Below, piece after piece: positions 1-12,169 of a stretch of DNA of 64,000 nt; positions within the stretch are counted from its first letter, which is position 1; each line of letters opens with the position of its first letter. Source of the DNA: Balaenoptera acutorostrata (taxonomy: Eukaryota; Chordata; Mammalia; Artiodactyla; Balaenopteridae). The notes beneath the pieces are model-generated. The model ran no database searches. It was given only the letters and a program-made list of their open reading frames with translations, and was not told where the DNA came from. The position numbers and the translations under genes were made by a program. The stretch covers positions 47,096,374-47,160,373 of the forward strand of contig NC_080082.1 in assembly GCF_949987535.1 (NCBI RefSeq). Reading direction: 5' to 3'.

Positions 1-3000
1 TGGAGTTTAATTTGCATATAAGGAACAAGAGATTTATGACGAACAGCATCGTCCAGTACTGCATCTGCCTAACATCAGTCGTAATTTAGATTGTTTGTGA
101 CTGATCTTAAATTCTAAAGCTTGGAGAAGATGAAGTACTCTGTTGCTGTATTATTGTCAGGAGTCTAAGACTTAGCAGAGATTTATTAGTAATCTTATCA
201 CAAACATGTCTCAAGTTTTTGCTTTTAATATGGGCCAAGCTCCTCTGAGGAATTTTCCTCACTGCAATTATATTCCTCAATGCATGCATTCTGAAGCTGA
301 GTTGATTTCCTTCCCAAAATAAAGCGACCTATCATTACACCACAGCAGCTCTTGTACATTTTTCCTCTGCTACTTAATAATCAATGTATTCATCATTAAA
401 ATCTGAGCCCTGAAGCAATGGTTTTTAGCATATTCTAATGACTAGCGACTTGCAAATTACAATGACCTTTCATGTACATTCTGTAAGCACCTTGTTCTAA
501 TGTGTACTGTATTTATAGTTTGCCAATACAAACTAGCCAAAGATTGGATAATTACTGTAATCTATTAGCTCGATTGCTTTCCCTGCTCATTTATAGCATG
601 TGCCACGCAGGCCATTTTCAAAAGCTGGCCTATCTTTCATCTCCCGCAAGCTCAGAAAGTAAGGGATACTTCATCTTCACAATATACACACTTACTAAGG
701 TCTGAAGAGCGGCCCATCTCAGCTCAAGAAGGTTTCAAAAATAAAGAATTTTCCTTCCTATTAGTGTCATAATGCTATTTGTGACTGACAAAAAACACCG
801 CTCCAAGAGTGTAAACTTTAGTTGAAGAATGTCAAGGCCAGTTCCATTTTCTGCCTATTACTCTGACCTCCAAATAGCATTTAATAAGATCGGCTTGTTT
901 CTTCGCTCCGAAAGAAAAAGATAAAGGCACTTCCCTTAAACAAGAAACAATTTTTTCGCTATAAGTAAACGTTTCGAGGGAAGCATTAAACTTTTTTTTT
1001 TAACCACAGTGCTGCGACTGGAGAGCCGATAAGAGCCGTGTGTGGAAGTATCAGCTCAGGTGCTCCGCTCACCCTCGGCGATGGTCTATATCAGGCAGTT
1101 ATGGATAGATAACATTACAGACACTGGTAATTAAAACAACACTAATTTTGTCTCGGTGGCCACGCTTTGTTGTCAGAGGCCATCTATCATGGCCTTCACG
1201 CATCACACAATGAGAAGACATTTGTCTACGTATATTGTGCTTGGTCAACGGTTTTACCGATCTCCCAGTGTACCTGGACGCCCAGGCACTTTTAAAGACG
1301 TGGTGCTTTCATTTCTACTCTAGTACTCTGATTAATAAAACATTTTGCGTGCTTAGTCAAAACACGCCGCAATCTTTTCACCACATATATTCATGGGGGA
1401 AAAAAACCATGTTAATTCCCTTCCTTTTAGCAAGAAAAAAACAACAACAACAAAGAAATTCTCATTTGGATTGGAAGAGAAAGGAAAAATCAAATATGGA
1501 AATATTTGCCTTCTCTGTAAAATAGAGAACAGCCTAATGGAAAGGATGGTATTAAAACTCACAGACGACACAAAGCATCTCCTTTAAGACGATACATATT
1601 TTTGGCTATATATGTTGTTGATTCTTTCCCCTGCATCCATTTGTTTGATTTATGGACACTCCATTTCACTTCCCCTTTTCTTCCGACATCTACAGTTACA
1701 TGAAGAGTGATAGCAAGTCAAATGTTTTTATATTTTGGTAATAAAAGGAAAAGAAAAGATCTATTCCATAGGAGCTCATAGGAAATTAGGGGTAGCCAAA
1801 ATGCACACTGACTAGTTTAGTTCTGTTGTAATAAACTAAAGAGAAACTGTAATGGTGCATTTCAAGAGATCTTTAACAAGTGACACAAACAAGAGAAGCA
1901 GCAGACAGGACCATTTAACTTCAAACTCCACGGAAGTGAGCCAAAATGTAGACTTTCTCCAGCAAGTCCAGCTGGCTACTGGGTGGCAATCTTTATTCCT
2001 CAGTGGAAAAGCTACCCCCTCGAGACTCTACAGACTCCCCCAGCTGCATTTTTTATCAAGTGTCTAAAAGGTGGGCGCTGTTAGAATTATTTTCTCCAGG
2101 CACAGATGATCACAGCCCCTTTTCCCCATTTAGCTGCAGACGCACATGTAGTTTCAAATATTAGCTAGAACTCCAGCCTCGCCAGTCCCTAATTGCTCTC
2201 TGAGGGAAGGGATCGTAAACGCAGGTATGGATGACACAGATGTAGCTCTCGACCGTTTGCAGGCAGGACTCCTGCATCAAAGCTATTTGCAAAGTGACAC
2301 AACTAGTTATTACAAAGTACATTTTTATTATAGTCTTAAAATTTGCATTCTGCAGAAACCATCTGGATTTTTTAATGTGGCCACAGAAACGTTGGGGTAA
2401 CTGACCATTTGTGATACCCTCAAGGGAAAGACACCTCAATATTTTTCCAGCCAGTTTAATAAATTCAAGCGCTTCTGTCAATAAAAGTAACCCGATCGTT
2501 TAAATAAGTTAATATTAGCACATCTTTCTTACCGGCTGCTACGAGCAGTCCGACTGCTGTCATTAAGCAAAAAAGGCCAAGACAATGTGAGTTTATCTGG
2601 TCCCACCTGCATTTCTACTCCTGATTCTGCTGAAACAAATGGGAAAGAAAAGCTTACTGACTTTTGGCAAACTACAAAGGTGAACTCTATTCATCATGGA
2701 GGGACCGATGCTAAGTGCTTTCTGTCTGTCCATATATTTTAAAGATTTAGAAGGCACCTGGTGGTGTTCTCAGGATTAAGACAGGCGTGTTCAGCTTTGA
2801 CACATGCAGAGTTTCTCTCGCAGCTTTCTCTTTGTATTGCTGGAACTATTGAAATGATTTTTGGACTGTAGAGTTTTGGAAACAAGGTTATTTTTCAGTG
2901 ATATAAAAAGCCAAAGCTTCTACTTCTTCTGATCTGTCATGAGTCTTTTAAGGTAAGTGAGAGGATTTGAAGGTGCTGTTACCCCTTTGAGGAGAAGCAG

Positions 3001-4850
3001 CTCACTAGCTGCAAAGGTAAGGGTATAATTCCCATCACCCATATTGTAATAAAATGTGCCTCTCCCGATATCGATAAAGCCTTCCCTGGAAAAGATTTCC
3101 AGAGACTTGGAAGCAAGTGAAAGGTAAACTCAGAGGAAATACAAGGTGAAAGAAACCAGGTGGCCTGGTTTTTCAATCTTCACTCTTAAAGCAACAGCTC
3201 CAAAGTTCAGAGTCCAAACTGCCATCCACTATGTGGCCTGACAGGGGAAGGGGCAAGGAAGCTCAGAACCTGCCAACCTCCCAGGAGGCTATCAGAGCCT
3301 TTCCCAGCAGTGTCCAGGTCCCACCTTGCACCACACCCCGAAACCAATCTTTTCACTTTCTCTAACTCATTTGCATGAATTTACTTTTTTGCCTTAAGAG
3401 GTTGTTGTAATGTGTGTTAAAACATACAGTGCAATTTTATCTCCATAATATCACAAAAGAAATATTATGTTAGTATAAAGTAAAAAAAAAAAAAAAAGAA
3501 TGCTTTCAAAATCTGCAGCTCTGCTAGCAGCAAAGCGCTGCTCAAAAGCACCACCCACAGGCGGGAGGGGTGTCAAGCCATTCTGGGAGTGATCGTTTTT
3601 GTTAATTTCAGCAATCCGAGTGTAAAAAATGACAGCGCCATGCAAGTTGACGGAGGCTTTTGATTGAAGTGACTGATTGCCTCGGCTGCACCTGCGGAAA
3701 ATTGATGACAATGCTGTCTAAACCATTCATTAGGATTGGGAACTTCACGCCGATGAATGCTGGATTCATAAATTTGCTAGACATGTGTTGTAGATAATAT
3801 GACAAAGCACTGTTTTCAAATGAACATTTCTTTGACCTAATTTTATCGAAATCATGCGAAGGAATGAAAGAATATATGTGCCCAAACTCTTTGGAAACAG
3901 CTGCAACTAAAACTAAGTCTCTCTTGTTCTCTCTTTCTCTCTCCCTCTCTTTGTCTTTCAAATAAATTTCAGTGAAATACATTTGGAATATATCTGCTGG
4001 TGTGCTTTAAAATATTTGTTAGAATGACAAGGCATTTATTTTTACCTCTGTGGACAATGTTACTCTCTTGTGTCTCAGATGAAGAAAAATTATTTTCAGG
4101 TTTTTTTGAAGCCCCAAATTTGCTAAATTGAACACACGTGGAAAATAGATGGAACTAATAATAACGACACCTTCCCAGACATCTTGGGAGGAGCCATTTC
4201 AGTACCAATTGGACCTGCATTCTTGAGAACTAGACTGACTGCAGGCTTTAAAGAGAGGAGAAATCCCTTTAAAAATGGACTCTTCCGGTCAAAGAAGGTG
4301 AAACCAGGAAAAAATGCCATCTGTACACATTTTATATAAGATTCCTGACTTGCTGTTGATTTTAATGTATCGAAACACTATCAATATTGAATGAAGCTTT
4401 TTTCTGCATGTCCAAAAAAATGTGATTCAGAGGGGAGAGAGCATTGTCCTCAGACCTGGCTTTGCTTAGCTGCACGCAGGAAGGAAAGGCCATGGCTGAA
4501 TCCATCTCCTGGAGCGGATTTCCCACCGGAGGTTTGACTTGTTAGGAAAGAGTTACATTTTTGGAAAAGAATACCTGATACTTAAGAATCTGAAATTCTT
4601 GCTGTAGAAATAGATCTGACTTCTACAACAAGGACCCTCTGTCTTGTACTTGGAATCCCCCCCAAACAAACAAAATGAATATTTATTAACGTAAGAAGAA
4701 CCTGGCGCAGGTCGGTCGCACGCATCCCAATCTGCCAAATTGCTTCTAAATCTCTTCCCCGGCATTTAAAAGAAATCTATTTTTATAAATTCTCATGAAT
4801 TTAGGTTTTACTATGAGGAAGGTAATTTCTGATTAGGCATCTTGGGTTTT
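1..4850. other. AT-rich, repeat-poor non-coding DNA
   Basis: No exon, RNA gene or clear transposon copy was recognised in this stretch. It is AT-rich, and apart from an A tract at 3482-3497 and a pyrimidine tract near 3918-3960 it lacks low-complexity DNA. Exact POU octamer motifs ATTTGCAT lie at 10-17 and 3369-3376. A short inverted repeat (AGGCCAT, 5-base gap, ATGGCCT) is at 1177-1195. Few repeats over almost 5 kb is typical of DNA holding conserved regulatory elements, but conservation cannot be judged from one sequence. Confidence 0.4.
3918..3960. repeat. Pyrimidine-rich (CT) tract
   Basis: About 43 bases made almost entirely of C and T, with irregular TCTC and TTCTCT units. Simple-sequence DNA with no coding potential. 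Confidence 0.7.
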
Positions 4851-6984
4851 TTTTTTTTTCTTCCCTTTTTTTCCTAAAGAGTCCTTGCAAATATCAGGTG
4901 CATATGTTACCCCCATGCCTGGATGGAGAAGCCCTGCAGGTGTGAACAGCAAAGCTAATGGATCTGAGTTTTGCCAAAAAGCATTTTCTTACTGCTCTAG
5001 CAGCTACTCTGAACTGGAAAACATTATCCAGACAAATCCAAACAAGGCTCTTTAAGGATGCTCTGCCCAAGCTGTTACAGACACGAAGTTACCAAGTAGA
5101 TATGCAAAAACCCCTGAATACAGAACATCCCGGTCGTCTTCTAATTCCTATGCTTCATTTTCTAATGGGGAAAATGTGTAAAACAAATAACTGGGGATGG
5201 TGCCTCTGTGCAGTAAAAGCAGAATATTCTTGTGTTTCAGTAAATCATGTAGCTCTCTAATTTAGCCAGTTCTGGAAAACCTAGGGCTCCAACTGCCTCT
5301 AGACTATTCAGACCCTGTGTCTGCTTCACATTCGGGGCAATATGTTTAAAACAATTCCTAGTTTGTCTTGGGTGGCCTTCACAATGAGAATCCCAGGCCT
5401 GCAAAACCTCTGAGATCAAATATTCATTGACCTCACCAGTCCACCAACAAAGAGAGACACATGGGCACTTGCTGTACTGCCCAGTCCTGGGTACCTCGGG
5501 GAACAGCCTCTCCCTGGGACATGTTACAGTCTGGTCAGTGTGTGTATGGGTGAGGGGGGCAGGGGAGTGTGTGTAGGGAGTGAGGAAGGGGGAAGTGTGG
5601 ATGTAAAATATGCATAAATTCTTGACAGCACAAGTTAAGAAAACCCAGATGCCCAGATTGACTCCACTCTAGGTTAACTAGTAGTTCTTGGAAGATGGGA
5701 GCATGTGGACACAGTTAAACAGTAAAACCTTTAGGGGGAGGTGTAGCAGAGATACATGTACATATGAGCCTCCAAGGACGCATGACAGACTAACCTGGGC
5801 CTTTTCCTTCCTCCTGTAGTTACTTTCCCCTCCAACCGTTCTGGTAGGGTTCAGACAGGCAAAGACAAGAAGGGTGGTCCAGGGAGTAGACCCCCGTCCC
5901 CCGTCTGGCCTAAGCAGGCACTTGGGTTTGTAACCCCTGATGGAGATACCCCCTCACCTTCTATTCTGGCATCTTTTCAGGAAGCCTTTATGCTCAACAC
6001 AAGAAAAAGAATTCCTTTCCTCCAAGATCTTTAGCTGGGAATCATTTCACTCATCCTATGTGTTCTGGTCATTTCCTTTGGCCAATTCCTTTTTCTCAGA
6101 AAACCTGTGTCATCGACATAGTCTAGGAGTCTACACTTCTAGCAAAAGCTCCTTGGCCGCAGGGTTTTGTTCCTTTGCCGTGTACGTGCCCGCAAAACAT
6201 ACTCCAAATCCTCTTCTTTAGTAGCCAGAACTGGGACCCTTTTTGAGCCCGGTGTGAGACAGCCTCTGTCCTTACTGGCGTCTCAAGGGCTGAACTCATC
6301 TTCATTTCCCCTTAGACACAGTGAACAAAACCAAAGCTTTTGAACACGGATTCCCAGGAAAACGGAGCCCAGCTTGGGCCAGATGCTCCTCTCAGGTGAC
6401 TACCGTCTCAGCAAACACCTTTGGCTGTGCACTCACATAGTGAATGGTGTCTTGAAGTGCAGCCACATTGGGCGGGTCCTCATACCAACAACGGCTGCAG
6501 CGGGATGCAGGTGAGGCTGCTTCTTGGAGAATGCAGGAAAAGGACACATGTCCAATTTCGAGGTAGCGAGTTCTCCTTGATTATGAAGGTTTTGAAGCAC
6601 CCACTCCCCCAGACAGGTAAGCGACGGTACCTCCAGCTCAGGTTGGGGTGAGATCTTGGAGGCCCTTCAGAAAACTGTGTTCCAGGGTTGGGTCTGGCAG
6701 TTGTGTTGAGCAGACAACACAGGGGGTGGGGAGAGGAGAGGGGAATGAAGAAGTGTAACAGGAAAAGTAACCTTAACAATGTGACCCCGCTTTCCTTCTT
6801 TCAAGAGAGGAAATGGCCGAGAAGTGGCAGAGGCCAGACTAGGACCTGGACCCACGGGCCCTCTTGGCACACCCCCTCCAGCCTAGGCTGCTTCTCCCGC
6901 TGCCTCACTAGCCTGCCGGACCACATAACCAGGCTAAGTTAGCAACATCCGGTCCCAGATGCACGGAGAGGACAGAACCCATTC
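4851..6984. other. Unannotated non-coding stretch
   Basis: Starts with T tracts at about 4848-4871. A G-rich segment at 5550-5592 has several runs of three or more G and could form a quadruplex. No exon or clear interspersed repeat was recognised. The open frames here are under 110 codons and resemble no protein family known to me. Confidence 0.4.
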
Positions 6985-7110
6985 ACCATCCACCTACCCA
7001 TCCAGGCATTCAGTCAGCACCAGTAACTGAGTCTGTGCTGGAGATACAGGATGAAAATGACATCAGCCCCATCCTCCAGGATCTCCCAGTCTGACAGGGG
7101 ACCGTGACAA
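6985..7110 (-). mobile_element. L2-like LINE remnant
   Basis: The stretch resembles the reverse complement of the L2 3' end: a run like 'attcagtcagcacc', then 'ctgtgctggagatacagg', then 'atctcccagtctgacagggg'. This matches the familiar L2 order of size-change phrase, 'ggggatacag' and 'cttacagtctagtgg'. It is old and diverged, and the boundaries are approximate. Confidence 0.5.
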
Positions 7111-7230
7111 TAGCAGGTTCTTTGAGCTGTATCCCAGCTGTGGGGATGGCCTTGCATAGAACCACCCACACTCTAGCAGCGCCTCCCCTTGTGCCAGACA
7201 AGGATAGAGCTGGTGGAGACCCCACCTGGG

Positions 7231-7234
7231 CGTG

Positions 7235-7269
<35 letters not shown>
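7231..7269. repeat. (CG)n/(CA)n microsatellite
   Basis: An alternating CGTGCGCGCG stretch runs directly into a (CA) tract at 7241-7269. The whole tract alternates purine and pyrimidine, which favours left-handed Z-DNA. The open frames across it with poly-VC or poly-TH translations are artefacts of the repeat. Confidence 0.9.
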
Positions 7270-7272
<3 letters not shown>

Positions 7273-10138
7273 AGTACCTACACACATTTCACCACCACTG
7301 GGAGGGAAAGAAAAAATTAATCATTGGGAACAACAGTGTTGTGAGACCCTAGACCACAGCAGGTACCAATTTCAGAGGAAACAGCATCTTTAAATGCCCC
7401 AGGAATGCCGTCCTACCTGAGGCAGGTGCGTAGAGCTGGCCTTCCACCCCAGCTTTGCAGATTGCAAGGGGGCTGTGCAGTAAACCTCTTACACATCAGC
7501 CTCCTTCCCGAGGCTGGGAGGAGTTTGCTCTCAGAAACATGGTTGTGTCTGGGCTAAAAGAACATGGTCCCAGTGGAGAGTATGAAAGATCCCACCTCTG
7601 AGCAATGCGGCTGACACTCCTTAGCCCAGTTGTCACTTGTAACAAACCCCAGCTGGCTGCACAGGGAAGAGAGGCAGGGCTGTCCAAGGCAGTGGCCGAA
7701 CCGTCCCCAAGCAGACACCAGCAGGAGGGCCAGACAGATCGCCCATGGGGGAAGCCTGCCAGTGGAAGACCCAGGGAGGCCTGGGAGGGGTCTGGGCCAT
7801 CTAAAGGCGCAGGGGGTCAGCTCTGATAGATTGTTCTCCAAGGATGTGAGGACCCAACATTCCCAGCACTTCCAAACATTCATATGAAGCCAGAAATGCA
7901 GACAATTATGTGAACTCTCCGATCATTAAATGTTGGCAACAAATTCATATTTCTCTTTAATAATCTGAGAACCGAGCAGAACACATCTGTGGGTAGATCG
8001 GACCCCCAAGATGCCCAATTTTGTGACTCTGGCTTACGCCCTTCCTCCAAGGCTCCTGGGAGCTCATGTGAACCCTTTACTTCCTCTCCTTTCCCCAAAT
8101 CAGGTGTCACCCCATTAAACAGGTGACACTCTATGCTGGCCCACCAGCTGTAGGACTCATCCGTGGGACTAGGTCGTTTGGCAGAATTCAAAGGCTTTGC
8201 TCTGAGTGTGTGACATCGGGGGCCTGCTTCTGGGAAGAGCTTCCAGGCATCCCCGCAGAGTTGCCAGAGAAGGTCTGTGTTCAGCACAATGTCCCACAAC
8301 CTCTCCGGGGAGGAGGGTTTGCGGGGAGATTCATTTAAATGCAACCGATTTCTGCTTGCTGCTTCTCCATGGGAGGGGGCAGAATTACCCCCTGGTTGTA
8401 AAGGAATCACCTCTTCACAGACACGATAGTGTGTGAGCTGGGTGACTTAAATTTTAGCTTTTGCCAACATTTGCTTCCATCCGATTTTGTTCTTTTTATA
8501 TATTATATATTTATGTATATTTATAAATATACATAATTTAGAAATGTATTTATTTTATATGTTATACATATTTTTTGCCTCTTTCCTTGCTACAGATTGA
8601 GCCCAATGCAATAGCGAAAATATCACATTTCACCAAATGGGCTTTTCTATATTGAAATGTGATAGCTGAGGCTCAGTGGGAATCAATTTGCTCTCAAGTT
8701 CCCCGATTCTGTGCCCTCTGGTTTCAATGAGGAAAGCAAGGGTCTCCAGGCATCCCCATTCAGGGGCTGCCACCGAAGCATCTACCAAATCTGCACGAAA
8801 GGCGGACATCGAAAAGATTCTTTTTCTATTCTCTTGTGTGTAACCGTCTGTGTGCACATCCGTGAGTGTTTGCATCTCGTGTATTTAAAAATCCTATTTA
8901 AAAATGCAAAGGTCCATACACTGTCATTAAAACAAATGAGTATAACCCTTTGGTCATCTAGGTGAAAGCATTTTGTTGGGTTTTTTTTTTTCAAATTGCT
9001 ATTGCTATATATAAAAGTAACATATAGCAATAACCGTAGAAAGATACTGTGCCCTTGTGTATGGATAATTAAAATAGGAACATCTCCGGACTAAATTAAA
9101 ATGTGTAAAAACCAAATCCTTATAGCATCCATGAAATTACAGAAGCTACAAGTGAATCACTAGCCCAGAGACGAAGCATTTCTCTCATTACTTCAAGAAT
9201 CTCTTCCATGATCACAGTTTTACATTTTCACAAATCTACATGGTTCTTTTTATGTCACTAAATATCTCAGCTCACTTTTACTGCCCTCCTAATGTATATG
9301 CTAGTTGGTAACAGCATGGAAACAGTCTCCAATCATTTAAGAGAAACCAACACTTTTAGTGCTTCTGATGACACGATGACTGCACATTGTAAACTAAAAA
9401 TCTAAATAGGATAGATGGAGACAAATTATATCTTTATGAACATAAAGAAAACATGCATATTTTTCAGTTTCAGAAAATCAAAACCCATAGGTCATAATCT
9501 ATGAATTAAGAGGACCTGAACACCTGAGGACCTGTGCACAGATTTTTCACCTTAACCCATGACCTACACAATCTGAGCGATTTCCCTCGATGGAGAGCCC
9601 CTGATATGCCCTTTCCTCCTCTGTACTTTGAGTATGAGGTGTTATTACCCATAACTTTTTATTTAAAGGAATTGTGCAGCTGGGAAAATGAATGAATTTA
9701 ATTATCAATGCAGTGTGAAAAAAATCATTAGAGCAAGGGCCTGGAACGCCACATATTAAAAATAAACAAAGGCTATTAAAAAACAGTTCCGAAAAAGAAC
9801 GTCAGTTTTTCTTCAATTCTTAAAAGGTAAATACCAAAAAAGAAAACCGTACGTAAACATCCATAGTTACAGAAGAAATTACTCTTTAAGAAAATGGTAA
9901 ACGACTGACTGGGTCATTTAACTTTAAATCTATACTTTATGTGGTCGTATGGGAAGGTCATTTGATTGCTATGCATAGAAAAATGAGAATTCTAATATGT
10001 TCTCAAAGTTTCACCTTCATAAGACAAAATTTTCATTATAAAATTTTATTTAATGGTGAGCACACAGAACTTCTGGCTCAGTTGTACAAGATGACACTTC
10101 CATAAGCAGAGAGCAAGCTTGTCTTTGCCTTTTCAAAG
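7270..10138. other. Unannotated, mostly AT-rich non-coding stretch
   Basis: 7270-8400 is GC-moderate with chance open frames. From about 8450 to 10138 it becomes AT-rich and free of clear repeats apart from the AT-rich palindromic patch near 8490-8580. No gene or RNA was recognised. Confidence 0.4.
8490..8580. repeat. AT-rich patch with a perfect 26-bp palindrome
   Basis: This patch is almost entirely A and T. Within it, 8511-8536 is an exact palindrome with no spacer: the first half TTATGTATATTTA is followed by its reverse complement. The tract could extrude as a cruciform. No function is established. Confidence 0.75.
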
Positions 10139-10146
10139 ACAGTAGA

Positions 10147-10483
10147 GGGCTTCCCTGGTGGCGCAGTGGTTGAGAATCTGCCTGCTAATGCAGGGGACAC
10201 GGGTTCGAGCCCTGGTCTGGGAAGATCCCACATGCCGCGGAGCAACTGGGCCCGTGAGCCACAATTACTGAGCCTGCGCGTCTGGAGCCTGTGCTCCGCA
10301 ACAAGAGAGGCCGCGATGGTGAGAGGCCCGCGCACCGCGATGAAGAGTGGTCCCCACTTGCCACAACTGGAGAAAGCCCTCGCACAGAAACGAAGACCCA
10401 ACACAGCCAAAAATAAATAAATAAATAAATAAAAGAACGTGAATTTCTTAAAAAAAAAAAAAAAAATTAAAAAAAAAAAAAAA
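10147..10483 (+). mobile_element. CHR-type tRNA-derived SINE (short subfamily)
   Basis: A complete SINE starts with GGGCTTCCCTGGTGG. The internal pol III promoter is intact: A box TGGCGCAGTGG at 10159-10169 and B box GGTTCGAGCCC at 10202-10212. It ends with the usual 'cacagccaaaaataaataaa' tail and a long A tract. An 8-bp target-site duplication, ACAGTAGA, flanks it at 10139-10146 and 10484-10491, showing L1-type retroposition. It lacks about 64 bp present in the 58938 copy, a deletion shared with the copy at 22546. By eye the two short copies differ at about 15 of 285 positions, which suggests a fairly young subfamily. Open frames across it are artefacts. Confidence 0.93.
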
Positions 10484-10491
10484 ACAGTAGA

Positions 10492-12120
10492 ATTACGTCT
10501 TTTAACCAAATTTTTAAAAACAACTCTTTATTAATATTTCCTCCATGACTGGAGAGTGAAAGCATTGAGTGTCGGGGATAAATAATAAGCAAAGTTGCCT
10601 CAAAAGGCCTCTCTGGTTGGCAAAGCCTACAGAGAAGAACGCTTTCCAGGCAAGCAGGGATGCTGAACCGGTTATGGGATGTGCAGGGTTCCCCATCGGA
10701 ACCAAGTGGGACCTGTAGCTGCACAGACTCCCATGGGATATTTATAGCAGCGCCACTTACAGCTCTGATCAGGAGGGGCCCAGGCAAGATGGATGGGGGC
10801 TCAGCCATTTCACACCAAGAGAAGCCACGGGGCAACAGAGACCGTGGTCCCCAGTGTTCTACCAGTTAAACAGAGAGCAGGAGACAAATTCAGGAATAAG
10901 TGAAGGAAGGGCAGATGATTCCACCTGAGAGGAAAGAGCAGGGGCCCTTCGCCTCCATCAACTCAAGGAAGCGCACTGACTCACGTGACCCTGAGACCTG
11001 GAACACTGAAGAGTATCGGAGATGCTGAAGAACACAAGAAAGATGCTTATTGCAACAATGAAGACTCCAGTCTACGGCAGAGAGAGAATGGCCCTGGAGG
11101 AGCCGTGTGCCCTCAGCTGTGCTCAAGACCCCTAGTGGAGCAGAGCTTCCACTTTGTATCTGGGAGGCAGACGTGAAGGCAGAAACTCACATCAGACAAT
11201 GGTCACTAACCAATTCCACACAATCCTGGTCGTTTTGGCCCAAAGCTTTGGTTTGTATGTATTTCCTACGTGGCTCATTTTTACATCCCTCCTCTCCACT
11301 GGGATTCCCTCTGGAAGGTTCTAGAAGGGAGTCCGGCAGGGCTTAGCTGGTTCTTCCCAGCCTCCCTCCTCTTGGAGCCCCACCAGGATCAGTCTCCAAT
11401 GGTCCCCACCAGAACCCTGCCCAGCTTCCCTGCCAGTCCCCTCACCCGGCCTCAGCAGTGCCATCTGTAAAACCAGGGCATTGAGCAGATGCACGCAAGG
11501 GTGCCTGGGGTCCTGAGAGCCTGCAGGTGTTTGAGATCTTAGCCCCTGCTAGACAGGCTCTCTTTGAAAATGCAGTGAGAGCTATGGACTTTCTCCCCCA
11601 GAAAAAAACACAATATTGCTTACAATTTCAAGAGGTCCATGGACCATCCCGAAGCTCATGATGGAGCCCAGGCTAAGAGCCCCTGAACTGGCTCAAAGGC
11701 CCCACCCTCATCAACATGAGTTTTCATATCAAGGAAACCGAGGTCCAGCAAAGAGGACAGAGTGTCCCAAAGGCCCCCCGAAAGTTGGTGTCCAAACTGG
11801 GGTGACAAGTGGTTTCCTACCGCCAGGCCAGGTCCTTCCTCTGCGCCCTCTCCTCTCTCCTGTAGTTTCCTGAGTCCCCAGTTTGTTATCTGGGTACCAC
11901 CATCCCCTCCACTCCAGAGCTCACTTCCCAGCAAGGGCAGGGACGTGGGGGGAAAAGTGGAAGAGGTGGGACACAGAGCCAGGAAAAAGCACGTCAGGTC
12001 CTCAGACACCATTGCCATCCGGTGAGCCGCGGGTGGCCGCTGCTGGCAGAGGGGGGCACGAAGGGGTCACCTGTGCATCCCGTGCAGAATAGGAGACCCT
12101 AAGCTGTTGTCTCCAAAAGC
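10492..12120. other. Unannotated non-coding stretch
   Basis: GC-moderate DNA with many short overlapping open frames and no recognisable exon. A weak MIR-like phrase (ggaaaccgaggtccagcaaag) lies near 11735-11760 but is too short to call. Confidence 0.4.
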
Positions 12121-12150
12121 ACATTTGCTATCTTTAAAAAAAAAAAATGT

Positions 12151-12169
12151 GGAGGAGGAGGAGGAGGAA
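12151..12169. repeat. (GGA)n microsatellite
   Basis: Six perfect GGA units, preceded by a 12-base A run. Confidence 0.85.

Noticed and set aside
10147..10220. tRNA gene suggested by A and B boxes
   Set aside because: The boxes belong to the SINE head; there is no intact tRNA cloverleaf and the sequence continues as a SINE with a target duplication.
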